A stretch of 64,000 bases of DNA from Streptomyces sp. XM4193 (GTDB lineage: Bacteria > Actinomycetota > Actinomycetes > Streptomycetales > Streptomycetaceae). The first letter of the stretch is position 1, and each line of letters begins with the position of its first letter. Below the pieces are notes generated by a model. It worked only from the letters and a program-made list of their open reading frames with translations, ran no database searches and had not been told where the DNA came from. Of the stretch, positions 8,381-16,458 are shown in pieces. The stretch lies in contig NZ_JALLGK010000010.1 in NCBI RefSeq assembly GCF_023072595.1, positions 124,001 through 188,000 of the forward strand, given 5' to 3'. Made by a program: the position numbers and the translations under genes.

Positions 8381-10567
8381 TCAGCCGCGACGGACCAGCG
8401 GATTGGGAACGGTGACGTAGACGGACTGGGTGTCCACCGGCCCGACCAGCTCGTCGAGCCCGTGCAGTCTGGTGAGCAGGTTGGCCTTGCAGCGCAGCTC
8501 GGGCGAGTCCAGGAGCAGCGCGGGCAGCGGTGAGGCGGCCTCCGCGGGGCGTACCGCGTCCGCGTGGGTGGCCAGGAAGCCTCGGGCGGCGGCGAGCAGC
8601 AGCTCCTCGTCGGCCAGCTGCTCCGCGCCGAAGGCCCCGATGAGGCCGAGGATGTTGTTGACACCCAGGTAGTAGGCGAAGCGCTCGTCGGTGACCGCGT
8701 CCTCGACGTAGCTGTCGCTGGCCGTCCCGATGCCGGGCAGCCGGTGCTCGAGCGCCTCGCGGTGCGAAGTGCGCAGGTAGTAGCCCTGGTTGTCGCGGTA
8801 GCGGCCGCCCTGCGGCCAGCCGTCCGGGTCCAGGAGGACGAGGGTGTTCTGCTGGTGCGCCTCCAGCGCGACGCCGGCCACGGCGTCCAGCCACAGCACG
8901 GGGGCGACGACCGTCGACAGATAGCGCAGCAGCCACTCGGTGGCGACGGCTGCGCGGGAGCGGCCGGTGCGACGGGCGAGCGCGACGACGGTCCGGGCCA
9001 GCGGCGAGATCAGCTGTTCGGCGGGCGCGTCCGCCCAGGGGCGCGGCGAGGTCAGCGCCGCCAGGCACACGGGCCGTTCGCCGGGACCGAAGGGGTAGTG
9101 CCGGATCACCGTGTCGAGACCGGCGATCGGTTGTCCGTCGGGGCCGTCCACCGCGAGCCAGGCGGGATCGCGGACGATGTCGAAGCCGGGCCCGACGGGG
9201 AAGGCCGCGCGCCAGCGGTTGGCGAGTCCGGTGCGCAGCAGACGGTGGATCTCCACACCGCGGTGCAGCTCCTTGCGGAGGTTCTCCCGGCACGAGTTGG
9301 TGATCCGCAGGCCGAGCGAGAGCTTGAGCATCACGGGCGTGCCGGGTTGGTGGACGGTGCGGACCGACGAGGTCGGGTGCCAGTGCGCCCCGCCCGTTCC
9401 CAGGTCGAACAGCAGCCGTTCGTCGAGGAGTTGGTTCAGCTGTGGGCGGCGGAGCAGCTCGCGCGCCTGCCACGGGTGCAGGGGCAGCGGCACGGTCTCG
9501 TCCGGGACGGTAACCCCGGGGCCGGCCAGGACGGTCGCCAACCGCGAGGCGGAGACCGTACGGCCGCGTTCGGTCCACGCCGAGTCGGCCGCCAGCAGCG
9601 AACGGTCCACGGCGAACCAGTGCAGCGGGAAGCTGCCGCGCAGCTCGGGCGCGAAGTCGCGGCTGTCGCGCTCGTCGAGGTGGTCGCGGCTCTTGGGCGC
9701 GGGGTGGAACGGATGTCCGAGCAGCAGCGACTGCTCGGCCTCCAGGAAGGCCGAAGTCCCCGCGGGCGGTGCGGGTTCGGCCCGGTGGTGACGGAGGATC
9801 CGCGCGGTCTGCCGCACCGAGTCGACGACGCGGCCGAGCAGGTCGGCGGTCTCCTCCGTGACGACCGGCCCGGGCCCGGCGGCCTCGCGGACGAGCAGCG
9901 CGGCCAGAGTGACGGCGTCCACCGGGCTGCCTTCGGGGGCGTACACGGCGCCGATCCCGGCCTCGCGGGCGGGCGCCGAGCGGCCGGGGGCCCCGGTGTC
10001 GGGTCGGGGGCTGCCGGTGTCCGGATCTGCTGCGTACGCGGTGTCGCCGGCCGGGCCCTCGGCGTCGGCCGGCGCGGCGTCGGCCGAGTGCGCGGGCGGG
10101 GCGCTGCGGAGCCGGGGAACGCCGAAGCGGTGCATCCCGGTGGCCGACCAGTGGCGCACCGGAACGACCAGTTCGGCGGCGGAGGCGGGCAGTTCGACCC
10201 TCAGGTCGGCGTACGGGCGGCCCGGCGGGGACGCGGGAACGAGCGCGCGCTCGCGCACCCAGCAGCGGAGCAGGTTCTCCGCGGTGGCGGCGTCGGCCGC
10301 GGCGAAGGGGTCGGCGGACTCCCTCGGGTCGGCGGACTCCACCGGGCGCCGCGGCTCCCCCGGAGCGTGCGAACCCGGGTTGCGCGAACCGTCCGTGGCC
10401 GGCGGTACGTACGGACCGGCCTGGTCGGTCGCCGGGGGCAGCGACTCGGTACGACGCGGGCCGGGCAACGGTGCGGCGTCATCTGCGGTGCGCCGCTCGC
10501 CGTCCGGCGGCGGGGCCAGCAGGCCCGTGTCCGCGCCCGGTTCCTGCGAGCCGCTCAGTGGGTTCAC
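8381..10567 (-). CDS. IucA/IucC-family NIS (NRPS-independent siderophore) synthetase
   Basis: ATP-dependent synthetase joining a carboxylate such as citrate or succinyl units to an amine. About 728 residues from GTG at 10567, preceded by AAGGGAGGA; the frame runs 18 codons further but without a ribosome site. Family motifs are HPFHPAPKSRD, LPLHPWQARELL, SLGLRITNSCREN and LEAHQQNTLVLLD. Two oddities: an acidic, Pro-rich leader of about 100 residues with an internal ESADP repeat, and an Ala/Pro/Asp-rich insertion of about 45 residues within the N-terminal part. First gene of a two-gene unit with the GNAT gene. A Zur-like palindrome sits 71 bp upstream. Confidence 0.93.
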   Translation of the reverse strand: MNPLSGSQEPGADTGLLAPPPDGERRTADDAAPLPGPRRTESLPPATDQAGPYVPPATDGSRNPGSHAPGEPRRPVESADPRESADPFAAADAATAENLLRCWVRERALVPASPPGRPYADLRVELPASAAELVVPVRHWSATGMHRFGVPRLRSAPPAHSADAAPADAEGPAGDTAYAADPDTGSPRPDTGAPGRSAPAREAGIGAVYAPEGSPVDAVTLAALLVREAAGPGPVVTEETADLLGRVVDSVRQTARILRHHRAEPAPPAGTSAFLEAEQSLLLGHPFHPAPKSRDHLDERDSRDFAPELRGSFPLHWFAVDRSLLAADSAWTERGRTVSASRLATVLAGPGVTVPDETVPLPLHPWQARELLRRPQLNQLLDERLLFDLGTGGAHWHPTSSVRTVHQPGTPVMLKLSLGLRITNSCRENLRKELHRGVEIHRLLRTGLANRWRAAFPVGPGFDIVRDPAWLAVDGPDGQPIAGLDTVIRHYPFGPGERPVCLAALTSPRPWADAPAEQLISPLARTVVALARRTGRSRAAVATEWLLRYLSTVVAPVLWLDAVAGVALEAHQQNTLVLLDPDGWPQGGRYRDNQGYYLRTSHREALEHRLPGIGTASDSYVEDAVTDERFAYYLGVNNILGLIGAFGAEQLADEELLLAAARGFLATHADAVRPAEAASPLPALLLDSPELRCKANLLTRLHGLDELVGPVDTQSVYVTVPNPLVRRG

Positions 10568-10637
10568 CGATTCCTCCCTTGCCGCGCGGGCGCGCCTCGG
10601 CCGGCGGCCCGACCGGAACAACGACGCCGTACGCCGG

Positions 10638-10652
10638 TGAACACGGTTTTCA
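10638..10652 (-). promoter_or_regulatory. Zur-like 7-1-7 palindrome upstream of the NIS synthetase
   Basis: TGAACACGGTTTTCA is a 15-bp palindrome with one arm mismatch. It agrees at 12 of 15 positions with the streptomycete Zur box type TGAAAATGATTTTCA. It lies 71 bp before the GTG of the NIS gene and about 233 bp before the divergent protease gene. No DmdR/IdeR iron box was seen in the 10568-10884 spacer. Other Fur-family regulators bind similar 7-1-7 sites, so the regulator is inferred. Confidence 0.45.
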
Positions 10653-10884
10653 CGCAGGTTGATTCACGGATTCACACGGTCGCGAGGCATCCCGGAACAA
10701 CTGCTTCCGCATGAGCGGGAGGTGCTGGTCGGTGAGGGTTGCACGAGGTGTTGCGCAGGGTTGGGAACCAAGGACCCGATGGCCGCCGTCGTAGGCGGCA
10801 CCGGCATAGTGGGGGTCGCCTCCGCTCCGGCGAGGTCCATGACAAGAAGAATGCAAGTTGATCCACTTCAGGGGGAGTTCATTC

Positions 10885-12096
10885 ATGTCAGCTACCGGCA
10901 CGGGGACGCGTCGCCGCTCGACGCTGGCCGCGGCAGCGGTCGTCGCGGCGCTCGCACTGACCGCCACGGCCTGCGGACCGGAGGACGAGAGCGACGCCAA
11001 GCCTTCCGAGTCCTCGCCGGCGGAGAACGACAAGGGCGGCGACGGCAAGGACACCGTCGGTCTGCCGGAGAACCTTCCGTTCGACCTGGATGACCTCAAG
11101 GACTGGAAGGACGGGGCCTGGAAGGACTGGGACCCGGACGGCTGGCTCGGCGACGCCAAGGCCTTCATCAACCCGATCATCGAGGACCTCTGGGACCGCG
11201 AGCGGATGGGCGACGCCGAGGAGCCCGACCGCGGCATCGACGAGGACGAGATCGAGGACGAGCCCGCGGGCGACGGCTCCAGCGAGGACGAGGGCGTGAC
11301 CGACCCGACCCCCGCCGCCGTACAGGCCAAGCAGGTGCCCACCTCGTACACCGAGAGCGCCCCGGCGCACGGCAAGGTCTTCTTCGACTCGCCGCAGGGC
11401 CAGATGGTCTGCTCCGCGACCGCGGTCAAGGACCCCAAGAACCCGGGCAAGTCCAACCTCGTCGCCACCGCGGGCCACTGCGTGCACGGCGGCAAGGGCA
11501 AGGGCTGGTTCCGCAACGTCGTCTTCGTCCCGAGCTACAACTCCAAGGGCGTCGCCGGCCCGCAGCTGGAGACCGCGCCCAAGGCCGATGTGACGCCGCA
11601 CGGCGTCTGGTGGGCCGACAAGGCCGTAACCACCGACCACTGGCGGGGCAACGGCGCCGACAGCGGCGGCCGGGGCGCCGCCCAGGACTTCGCCGTCCTG
11701 GACGTCAAGCCGGAGAAGGGCAGCACCAACACCAAGTCGCTCGAGGAGACGATCGGCGCGGCGGTGAAGGTCAACTTCGGTCTCCCGAAGGTGACTTCGA
11801 TGAAGGACCTGACCGCCCGCGGCTACCCGGCGGCCAAGCCGTACGACGGTGCCCGGATGTTCAGCTGCACCGACAAGCCGAGCCGGGTCACCATCGACCC
11901 GAACGAGCCGACCATGTACCGCATCGGCTGCACCATGACCGGCGGTTCCTCCGGCGGCGGCTGGGTCTCCGAGGGCCCGGACGGCGAGGACGAGCTGTAC
12001 TCGGTGACCTCCATCGGCCCGCTGACCGCCACCTGGCTCGCCGCACCCCGACTGGGCGCGGACGCCAAGAAGGTGTTCGACCAGCTCGCCAAGTGA
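10885..12096 (+). CDS. Exported trypsin-like serine protease, first of a tandem pair (putative lipoprotein)
   Basis: 403 residues from ATG at 10885, preceded by GGGGGAG; an upstream TTG at 10858 is in frame but unsupported. The Arg-rich N-terminus, hydrophobic stretch and LTATACGP suggest a signal peptide with a lipobox-like Cys. An acidic linker and a Trp-rich segment (DWKDGAWKDWDPDGW) precede the catalytic domain. The triad is His in ATAGHCVHGG, Asp in QDFAVLDV and Ser in GGSSGGGW. The fold resembles V8/glutamyl endopeptidase-like secreted proteases. It is followed after 87 bp by a close paralogue. Substrate unknown. Confidence 0.9.
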   Translation: MSATGTGTRRRSTLAAAAVVAALALTATACGPEDESDAKPSESSPAENDKGGDGKDTVGLPENLPFDLDDLKDWKDGAWKDWDPDGWLGDAKAFINPIIEDLWDRERMGDAEEPDRGIDEDEIEDEPAGDGSSEDEGVTDPTPAAVQAKQVPTSYTESAPAHGKVFFDSPQGQMVCSATAVKDPKNPGKSNLVATAGHCVHGGKGKGWFRNVVFVPSYNSKGVAGPQLETAPKADVTPHGVWWADKAVTTDHWRGNGADSGGRGAAQDFAVLDVKPEKGSTNTKSLEETIGAAVKVNFGLPKVTSMKDLTARGYPAAKPYDGARMFSCTDKPSRVTIDPNEPTMYRIGCTMTGGSSGGGWVSEGPDGEDELYSVTSIGPLTATWLAAPRLGADAKKVFDQLAK

Positions 12097-12183
12097 TCGC
12101 GGGCGGGGCGGGTCCGAGACGGCCCCGCCCCGCCGTCGTTCCCCCAATCGACAGAGAACAAGACCGGCCAGGAGATCCAGACG

Positions 12184-13398
12184 ATGCCTTCCATACGCAG
12201 GTCCTCGCGCAGGCGCTCGGCGCTCGCCGCGGCGGCCGTCGTGGCGGCGCTCGCCGTCACCGCCACCGCCTGCGGCCCCGGTGACGACGAGGCCGGCTCC
12301 TCCCCCGACGCGTCCAGCAGCGCGGCTTCGGACAGTTCGCAGGGCAAGGGCGGCGACGAGTTCGACCTGAACCTGCCCAAGGACCTGCCCACCTCGCTCC
12401 AGGACCTGGAGAAGTGGAAGGACGGCGGCTGGGAGAACTGGGACAAGAAGGACTGGCTGCGCGACGCCGCCGACTTCGTCAACCCCTACATCAAGGACCT
12501 GTGGAAGCCGGACCGGATGCAGGACGCCCAGGACGCCACCAAGGACGTCACCGAGGAGGAGGTCGCCGCCGCCTCCACCCCGCAGGACGACCCCGAGCCG
12601 CGTCCGGTGCAGGCCTCGAAGGTCAAGACGCCGTACCACAAGCACGCCGCCCCGGTCGGCAAGCTCTTCTTCGACTCCCCCGAGGGCCCCTCGGTGTGCT
12701 CCGGCACCGTCGTGAAGGACCCGCGCAACCCGGGCAAGTCCAACCTCGTCGCCACCGCGGGCCACTGCGTGCACGGCGGCAAGGGCAAGGGCTGGTACCG
12801 CAACATCATGTTCGTGCCCTCCTACAACGACCTCGGCCGCCCGGCGAACCAGGTCGGCCAGGGCGCGGCGCACGAGGTGTACCCGTACAAGCAGTGGTGG
12901 GCGACATGGGCGCAGACCACCGGCTACTGGATCGACCGCGGCGACGGTGTCGACGGCGCCCGCGGAGCGAGCCAGGACTTCGCGGTGGTCCAGGTCAAGG
13001 CCGAGGACGGCTCCGCCAAGTCGGTCGAGGAGACGGTGGGCGCCGCGCTGGAGATCAACTTCAACGCCCCCACGCCCAAGCAGCAGACCGGGCTGACCTC
13101 CTACGGCTACCCGGCCGCACCGCCGTACGACGGTGCGCTGATGCACCGCTGCACCGCACGTCCGGGGCAGCTGACCACCGACCCGAGCCAGCCGGCGCTC
13201 TACCGCATCGGCTGCACCATGACCGGCGGCACCTCGGGCGGCGGCATCCTGGCCAACGGCGAGGGCGGCAAGGCCCAGTTGGTCTCGGTCAACTCCATCG
13301 GACCGCGTCCCGCGACCTGGTTGGCCGGGCCGTACCTCGGCGCCGAGGCCAAGGGCGTCTTCGAGGCGATCAGCAAGCGGCACGCGGGCAAGAACTGA
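12184..13398 (+). CDS. Exported trypsin-like serine protease, second of a tandem pair (putative lipoprotein)
   Basis: 404 residues from ATG at 12184 with AGGAGA upstream. It has the same architecture as the preceding gene: signal peptide ending VTATACGP, acidic linker, Trp-rich block (EKWKDGGWENWDKKDWL), then a serine protease domain with His in ATAGHCVHGG, Asp in QDFAVVQV and Ser in GGTSGGGI. The pair clearly arose by duplication; the linkers have diverged far more than the triad blocks. A strong hairpin follows at 13417-13460, so the two genes probably form one transcript. Confidence 0.9.
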   Translation: MPSIRRSSRRRSALAAAAVVAALAVTATACGPGDDEAGSSPDASSSAASDSSQGKGGDEFDLNLPKDLPTSLQDLEKWKDGGWENWDKKDWLRDAADFVNPYIKDLWKPDRMQDAQDATKDVTEEEVAAASTPQDDPEPRPVQASKVKTPYHKHAAPVGKLFFDSPEGPSVCSGTVVKDPRNPGKSNLVATAGHCVHGGKGKGWYRNIMFVPSYNDLGRPANQVGQGAAHEVYPYKQWWATWAQTTGYWIDRGDGVDGARGASQDFAVVQVKAEDGSAKSVEETVGAALEINFNAPTPKQQTGLTSYGYPAAPPYDGALMHRCTARPGQLTTDPSQPALYRIGCTMTGGTSGGGILANGEGGKAQLVSVNSIGPRPATWLAGPYLGAEAKGVFEAISKRHAGKN

Positions 13399-13416
13399 CG
13401 CGGCAGGCCGCACTGC

Positions 13417-13460
13417 GGCGAACGTCCCGGCGCTCCTCGCGGAGTGCCGGGACGTTCGCC
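13417..13460. terminator. Bidirectional terminator hairpin between the protease pair and panD
   Basis: Twenty-base arms (13417-13436 and 13441-13460) pair with a single G-T mismatch around a TCGC loop. It sits between two convergent genes. Confidence 0.9.
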
Positions 13461-13540
13461 GTTGCGTGGGCCGCGCGGCGTACGGGACGGCGTGTGCGAC
13501 GTGCGAGACGCGGCGTATGCGGCGTGCGGTGCGGGTGGGG

Positions 13541-13960
13541 TCAGTGCGTCATGGCCAGCGGGCTGCGCTCGGTGCCGCTGCCGGGAACGGGCGCGGAGAT
13601 GTCGCTGCCCAGTTCGACGATGCGGTTGTCGGTGTCGACGTGGACCACCCGGGGCTCGTGGGCCCTGGCCTCGGCGTCCTCCATCTGCCCGTAGCTGATC
13701 AGGATGACCAGGTCGCCGGGGTGCACCAGATGGGCCGCGGCGCCGTTGATGCCGATGACGCCGGAACCGCGCTCGCCCTTGATGGTGTAGGTCTCCAGGC
13801 GGGCGCCGTTGGTGATGTCGACGATGTGCACGAGCTCGCCGGGCAACAGATCCGCGGCATCGAGCAGGTCCGCGTCCACGGTCACCGAACCCACGTAGTT
13901 CAGGTTCGCCTCGGTGACCGTCGCACGGTGGATCTTGGACTTGAACATGGTGCGCAGCAT
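13541..13960 (-). CDS. panD: Aspartate 1-decarboxylase (pyruvoyl proenzyme)
   Basis: Makes beta-alanine for pantothenate and CoA synthesis. 139 residues, normal family length. The N-terminus MLRTMFKSKIHRATVTEANL is canonical, and the self-processing Gly24-Ser25 bond (NYVGSVTVD) generates the pyruvoyl group. The ITNGARLETY and GVIGINGAAAHL blocks are intact. It stands alone; neither panB nor panC is adjacent. The 13961-14220 spacer upstream shows no gene. Confidence 0.97.
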   Translation of the reverse strand: MLRTMFKSKIHRATVTEANLNYVGSVTVDADLLDAADLLPGELVHIVDITNGARLETYTIKGERGSGVIGINGAAAHLVHPGDLVILISYGQMEDAEARAHEPRVVHVDTDNRIVELGSDISAPVPGSGTERSPLAMTH

Positions 13961-14220
13961 GCTGAACTCCTGAAGGACGGCTCCCTGCCTGCTTTCTGCC
14001 GGTCAAGGGCAGTCGTCACTGTACATGGGCACGCGTCGGACTCGAAGCGGGTCGGGAACATCGCTTCGCCCCGGGCAGGTGCCCGCCCGGACGGCCGCCC
14101 CGGAATGTGCGGGGGCCGACATGGATCGAAAGCCGACCGGTTGATCAGGAACCGGATCTCACGGTGGCGGGCGGGCCGCACGCCGACGGCTCCGGCGTCG
14201 GTGGTGGTCGGCATTCGTGC

Positions 14221-14610
14221 TCATCGTGCCCTGCGGGACGGCGTGAGGACGTAGCGGTCGAGGACGTCGGGGCGCGGGGCGACACCGGGGCCTCCGGCCC
14301 TGACCCAGTCGGCGACGTCCTCGGTGGCGGCCGGTTCGTTGACGAGTCCGAGCCAGACCGGGCGCGCACCGTTGACACGTGCGGCTGCGGAAGGCTGGAC
14401 GACGATCACATTCGCTTCCTCGCAGACCTCGAGGCAGTCGGCGACTCGTACGGGAACCTCCTCGGCAAGGCGCGCGACTTGCCAGTCGTGATCCACACCC
14501 GTGACTTTCGCGGTTCCGCAGCAGCAGTCCCGGCACACGACGACGCGGCACGGTGCCGGTCGGGCGGATGCGAGCTCCGCGCCGACAGTTTCAGGACGGT
14601 GTCGGGGCAT
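14221..14610 (-). CDS. Thioredoxin-like [2Fe-2S] ferredoxin in the corrinoid importer operon
   Basis: 129 residues. Cysteines 21, 26, 29, 30, 31 and then 59 and 63 (CRDCCCGT and CLEVCEEANVIVVQPS) fit the C-xn-C ... C-x3-C ligand pattern of thioredoxin-fold [2Fe-2S] ferredoxins; which N-terminal Cys bind is unclear. The ATG at 14610 lies 20 bp inside the end of the importer ATPase gene, so it is the last gene of a coupled operon under the cobalamin riboswitch. Reduction of imported corrinoid or electron supply to a cobalamin enzyme is a plausible job, but that is inference from context. Confidence 0.82.
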   Translation of the reverse strand: MPRHRPETVGAELASARPAPCRVVVCRDCCCGTAKVTGVDHDWQVARLAEEVPVRVADCLEVCEEANVIVVQPSAAARVNGARPVWLGLVNEPAATEDVADWVRAGGPGVAPRPDVLDRYVLTPSRRAR

Positions 14611-15448
14611 CGCTCGTCACACTCCTCTTCGGGGGATGTCCGTTCTTCGGGGGTTGTCCGTTCTTCGGGGGTTGTCCGTCCCGGGCGGCCGGGCGCAGAA
14701 AACGGATCACGGGGTGGCCGGGCCCGTGGGTGACCTCGGCACGGACGCCGTAGACCTGCTTGATGAGCGTGGGCGTCAGGACCTCGGCCGCAGTGCCCTC
14801 CGCGACAGGGCGGCCCTCGCGCAGCACGAGCAGGCGGTCGCAGTACATCGCGGCGAGGTTCAGGTCGTGCAGGGCGATCACCGTGGTGACCGGCAGGCTC
14901 GCGACGAGTTCCAACAGGTCGAGCTGGTGCTGGATGTCGAGGTGGTTGGTGGGTTCGTCGAGGAGGAGTTCGCGGGGTGCCTGGGCGAGCGCGCGGGCGA
15001 TCTGGGTGCGCTGGCGCTCGCCGCCGGACAGGGTGTGCCATGACTGGCCGGCCCGGTCGGTCAGACCGGTACGGGCCAGTGCCCGGGCGACGGCCTCGGC
15101 GTCGGCCGCCGTGGCCGGTGTCCAGGCACGGCGGTGCGGGATCCGGCCGAGGGCGACGACGTCGTGGACGGTCAGTTCGGTCTGCGTGTCGGCGTGCTGC
15201 TCGACCGTGGCGATCCTGCGGGCGACGGCCCGGCGGCCGACATCGGCCAGGGGACGTCCTTCCATGGTGACGACACCGGCGGTGGGGGCCAGAACTCCGG
15301 CCAACAGCCTCAACAGCGTCGACTTTCCCGACCCGTTGGGGCCCAGGAGTCCGACCGTCTCGCCCCGGCTCAGGGTGAGGGTGACGCCGTCGACGACGAC
15401 CTTGTCGCCGAGACGCCGTACGACACGGTCCGCGTGCAGGTCGGTCAT
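14591..15448 (-). CDS. Corrinoid ABC transporter ATP-binding protein (BtuD-like)
   Basis: 285 residues from ATG at 15448; the ATG overlaps the permease stop (ATGA). Walker A GPNGSGKSTLL, signature LSGGERQR and Walker B LLLDEPTNHLD are intact. The family also serves iron-siderophore importers, but the cobalamin riboswitch at the head of the operon favours vitamin B12 or other corrinoids. The C-terminus carries three copies of a GQPPKN-like hexapeptide encoded by an 18-bp tandem repeat, just before the overlap with the ferredoxin start. Confidence 0.9.
   Translation of the reverse strand: MTDLHADRVVRRLGDKVVVDGVTLTLSRGETVGLLGPNGSGKSTLLRLLAGVLAPTAGVVTMEGRPLADVGRRAVARRIATVEQHADTQTELTVHDVVALGRIPHRRAWTPATAADAEAVARALARTGLTDRAGQSWHTLSGGERQRTQIARALAQAPRELLLDEPTNHLDIQHQLDLLELVASLPVTTVIALHDLNLAAMYCDRLLVLREGRPVAEGTAAEVLTPTLIKQVYGVRAEVTHGPGHPVIRFLRPAARDGQPPKNGQPPKNGHPPKRSVTSDAPTPS
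14625..14678 (-). repeat. 18-bp tandem repeat, three copies, in frame at the end of the importer ATPase gene
   Basis: Unit TTCTTCGGGGGTTGTCCG on the plus strand occurs exactly at 14643-14660 and 14661-14678, and with two changes at 14625-14642. Each unit encodes six residues, so copy-number changes would keep frame. Confidence 0.95.
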
Positions 15449-16458
15449 GTCCTTCTCCGTCCGCGATAGAGCACGGCCACGAACGCGGGCACGCCGACAA
15501 GAGCCGTCACCACGCCCACCGGGACCTCCTGGGGGTCGAGGACCGTACGGGCGAGGGTGTCCACCCACACCAGGAAGACGGCCCCGGTCAGCGCGGTGGC
15601 CGGCAGCAGCCGGGCGTGCCCGGAGCCGGTGAGGACGCGGGTGGCGTGCGGCAGGACCAGGCCGACGAACCCGATCGCGCCGGCGCAGCTGACCAGTACG
15701 GCCGTGAGCAGCGCGGTCGTGCAGAGGAGGACCAGGCGGGTACGGGCGACACGGACGCCGAGTCCGGCGGCGGCCTCCTCGCCGAAGGCGAAAGCGTCCA
15801 GCGTACGGGCGTGCCCCAGGCAGACCACGAGGGCCGCGGCCAGCACGACCGCGCAGAGCAGTACCTGTCCCCAGTCGGCCCCGGTGAGCGAGCCGAGCAG
15901 CCAGAACAGCACGCCCCGGGTGGTCTCCGCGTCCGCCGAGGTCAGGACGGTGAACGAGGTCAGTGCGGCGAAGAGCTGCATGACCGCGACTCCGGACAGG
16001 ACGACCCGGTCGGTGCTGCCGCCGAGGGCGTGGCTGAGCGTCAGCACCAGTGCGAAGGAGAGCAGCGCGCCGAGAAAGGCACCCCCCGACAGGGACAGCA
16101 CTCCCCCGCCCACACCGAGCACCACCACGGCGACCGCTCCGGTGGACGCCCCGGAGGAGACCCCGAGCACGAAGGGGTCGGCGAGCGGGTTGCGCAGCAG
16201 CGACTGCATGACCGCGCCGCACACGGCGAGTCCGGCCCCGCACACGGCGGCCAGCAGTGTGCGGGGCATGCGCAGGTCCCAGACGATGCCGTCGCGCAGT
16301 GGCGCCAGCGTGCTCTCGCCGAGTCCGAGGTGGGCCGCGACGGAGGTCCAGACGTCTCCGGTGGAGATGTCGGCGGGGCCGATCGTTACCGCCACGGCGA
16401 TGGACGCGACCAGCGCGACCAGGCCGCCGCCCGTCAACAGCAGTGTGCGGACACTCAC
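15445..16458 (-). CDS. Corrinoid ABC transporter permease (BtuC/FecCD family)
   Basis: 337 residues from GTG at 16458, which overlaps the binding-protein stop as GTGA. About nine to ten hydrophobic segments and the family blocks LRMPRTLLAAVCGAGLAVCG, NPLADPFVLGVSSGA and GAIGFVGLVLPHATR identify a FecCD-type permease. Together with the flanking binding protein and ATPase it forms a complete importer. A GTG start with a 4-base overlap indicates translational coupling. Confidence 0.92.
   Translation of the reverse strand: MSVRTLLLTGGGLVALVASIAVAVTIGPADISTGDVWTSVAAHLGLGESTLAPLRDGIVWDLRMPRTLLAAVCGAGLAVCGAVMQSLLRNPLADPFVLGVSSGASTGAVAVVVLGVGGGVLSLSGGAFLGALLSFALVLTLSHALGGSTDRVVLSGVAVMQLFAALTSFTVLTSADAETTRGVLFWLLGSLTGADWGQVLLCAVVLAAALVVCLGHARTLDAFAFGEEAAAGLGVRVARTRLVLLCTTALLTAVLVSCAGAIGFVGLVLPHATRVLTGSGHARLLPATALTGAVFLVWVDTLARTVLDPQEVPVGVVTALVGVPAFVAVLYRGRRRT

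Noticed and set aside
8564..10714. A 716-codon open frame opposite the NIS synthetase
   Set aside because: Antisense shadow of a gene with intact family motifs.
10568..10884. A DmdR/IdeR iron box before the siderophore synthetase
   Set aside because: No sequence near the 19-bp TTAGGTTAGGCTNACCTAA consensus was found; the only palindrome is the Zur-like one.
10888..13413. An 841-codon minus-strand frame spanning both protease genes
   Set aside because: It covers two real genes and their spacer, and shows a duplicated pattern only because the sense genes are duplicates.
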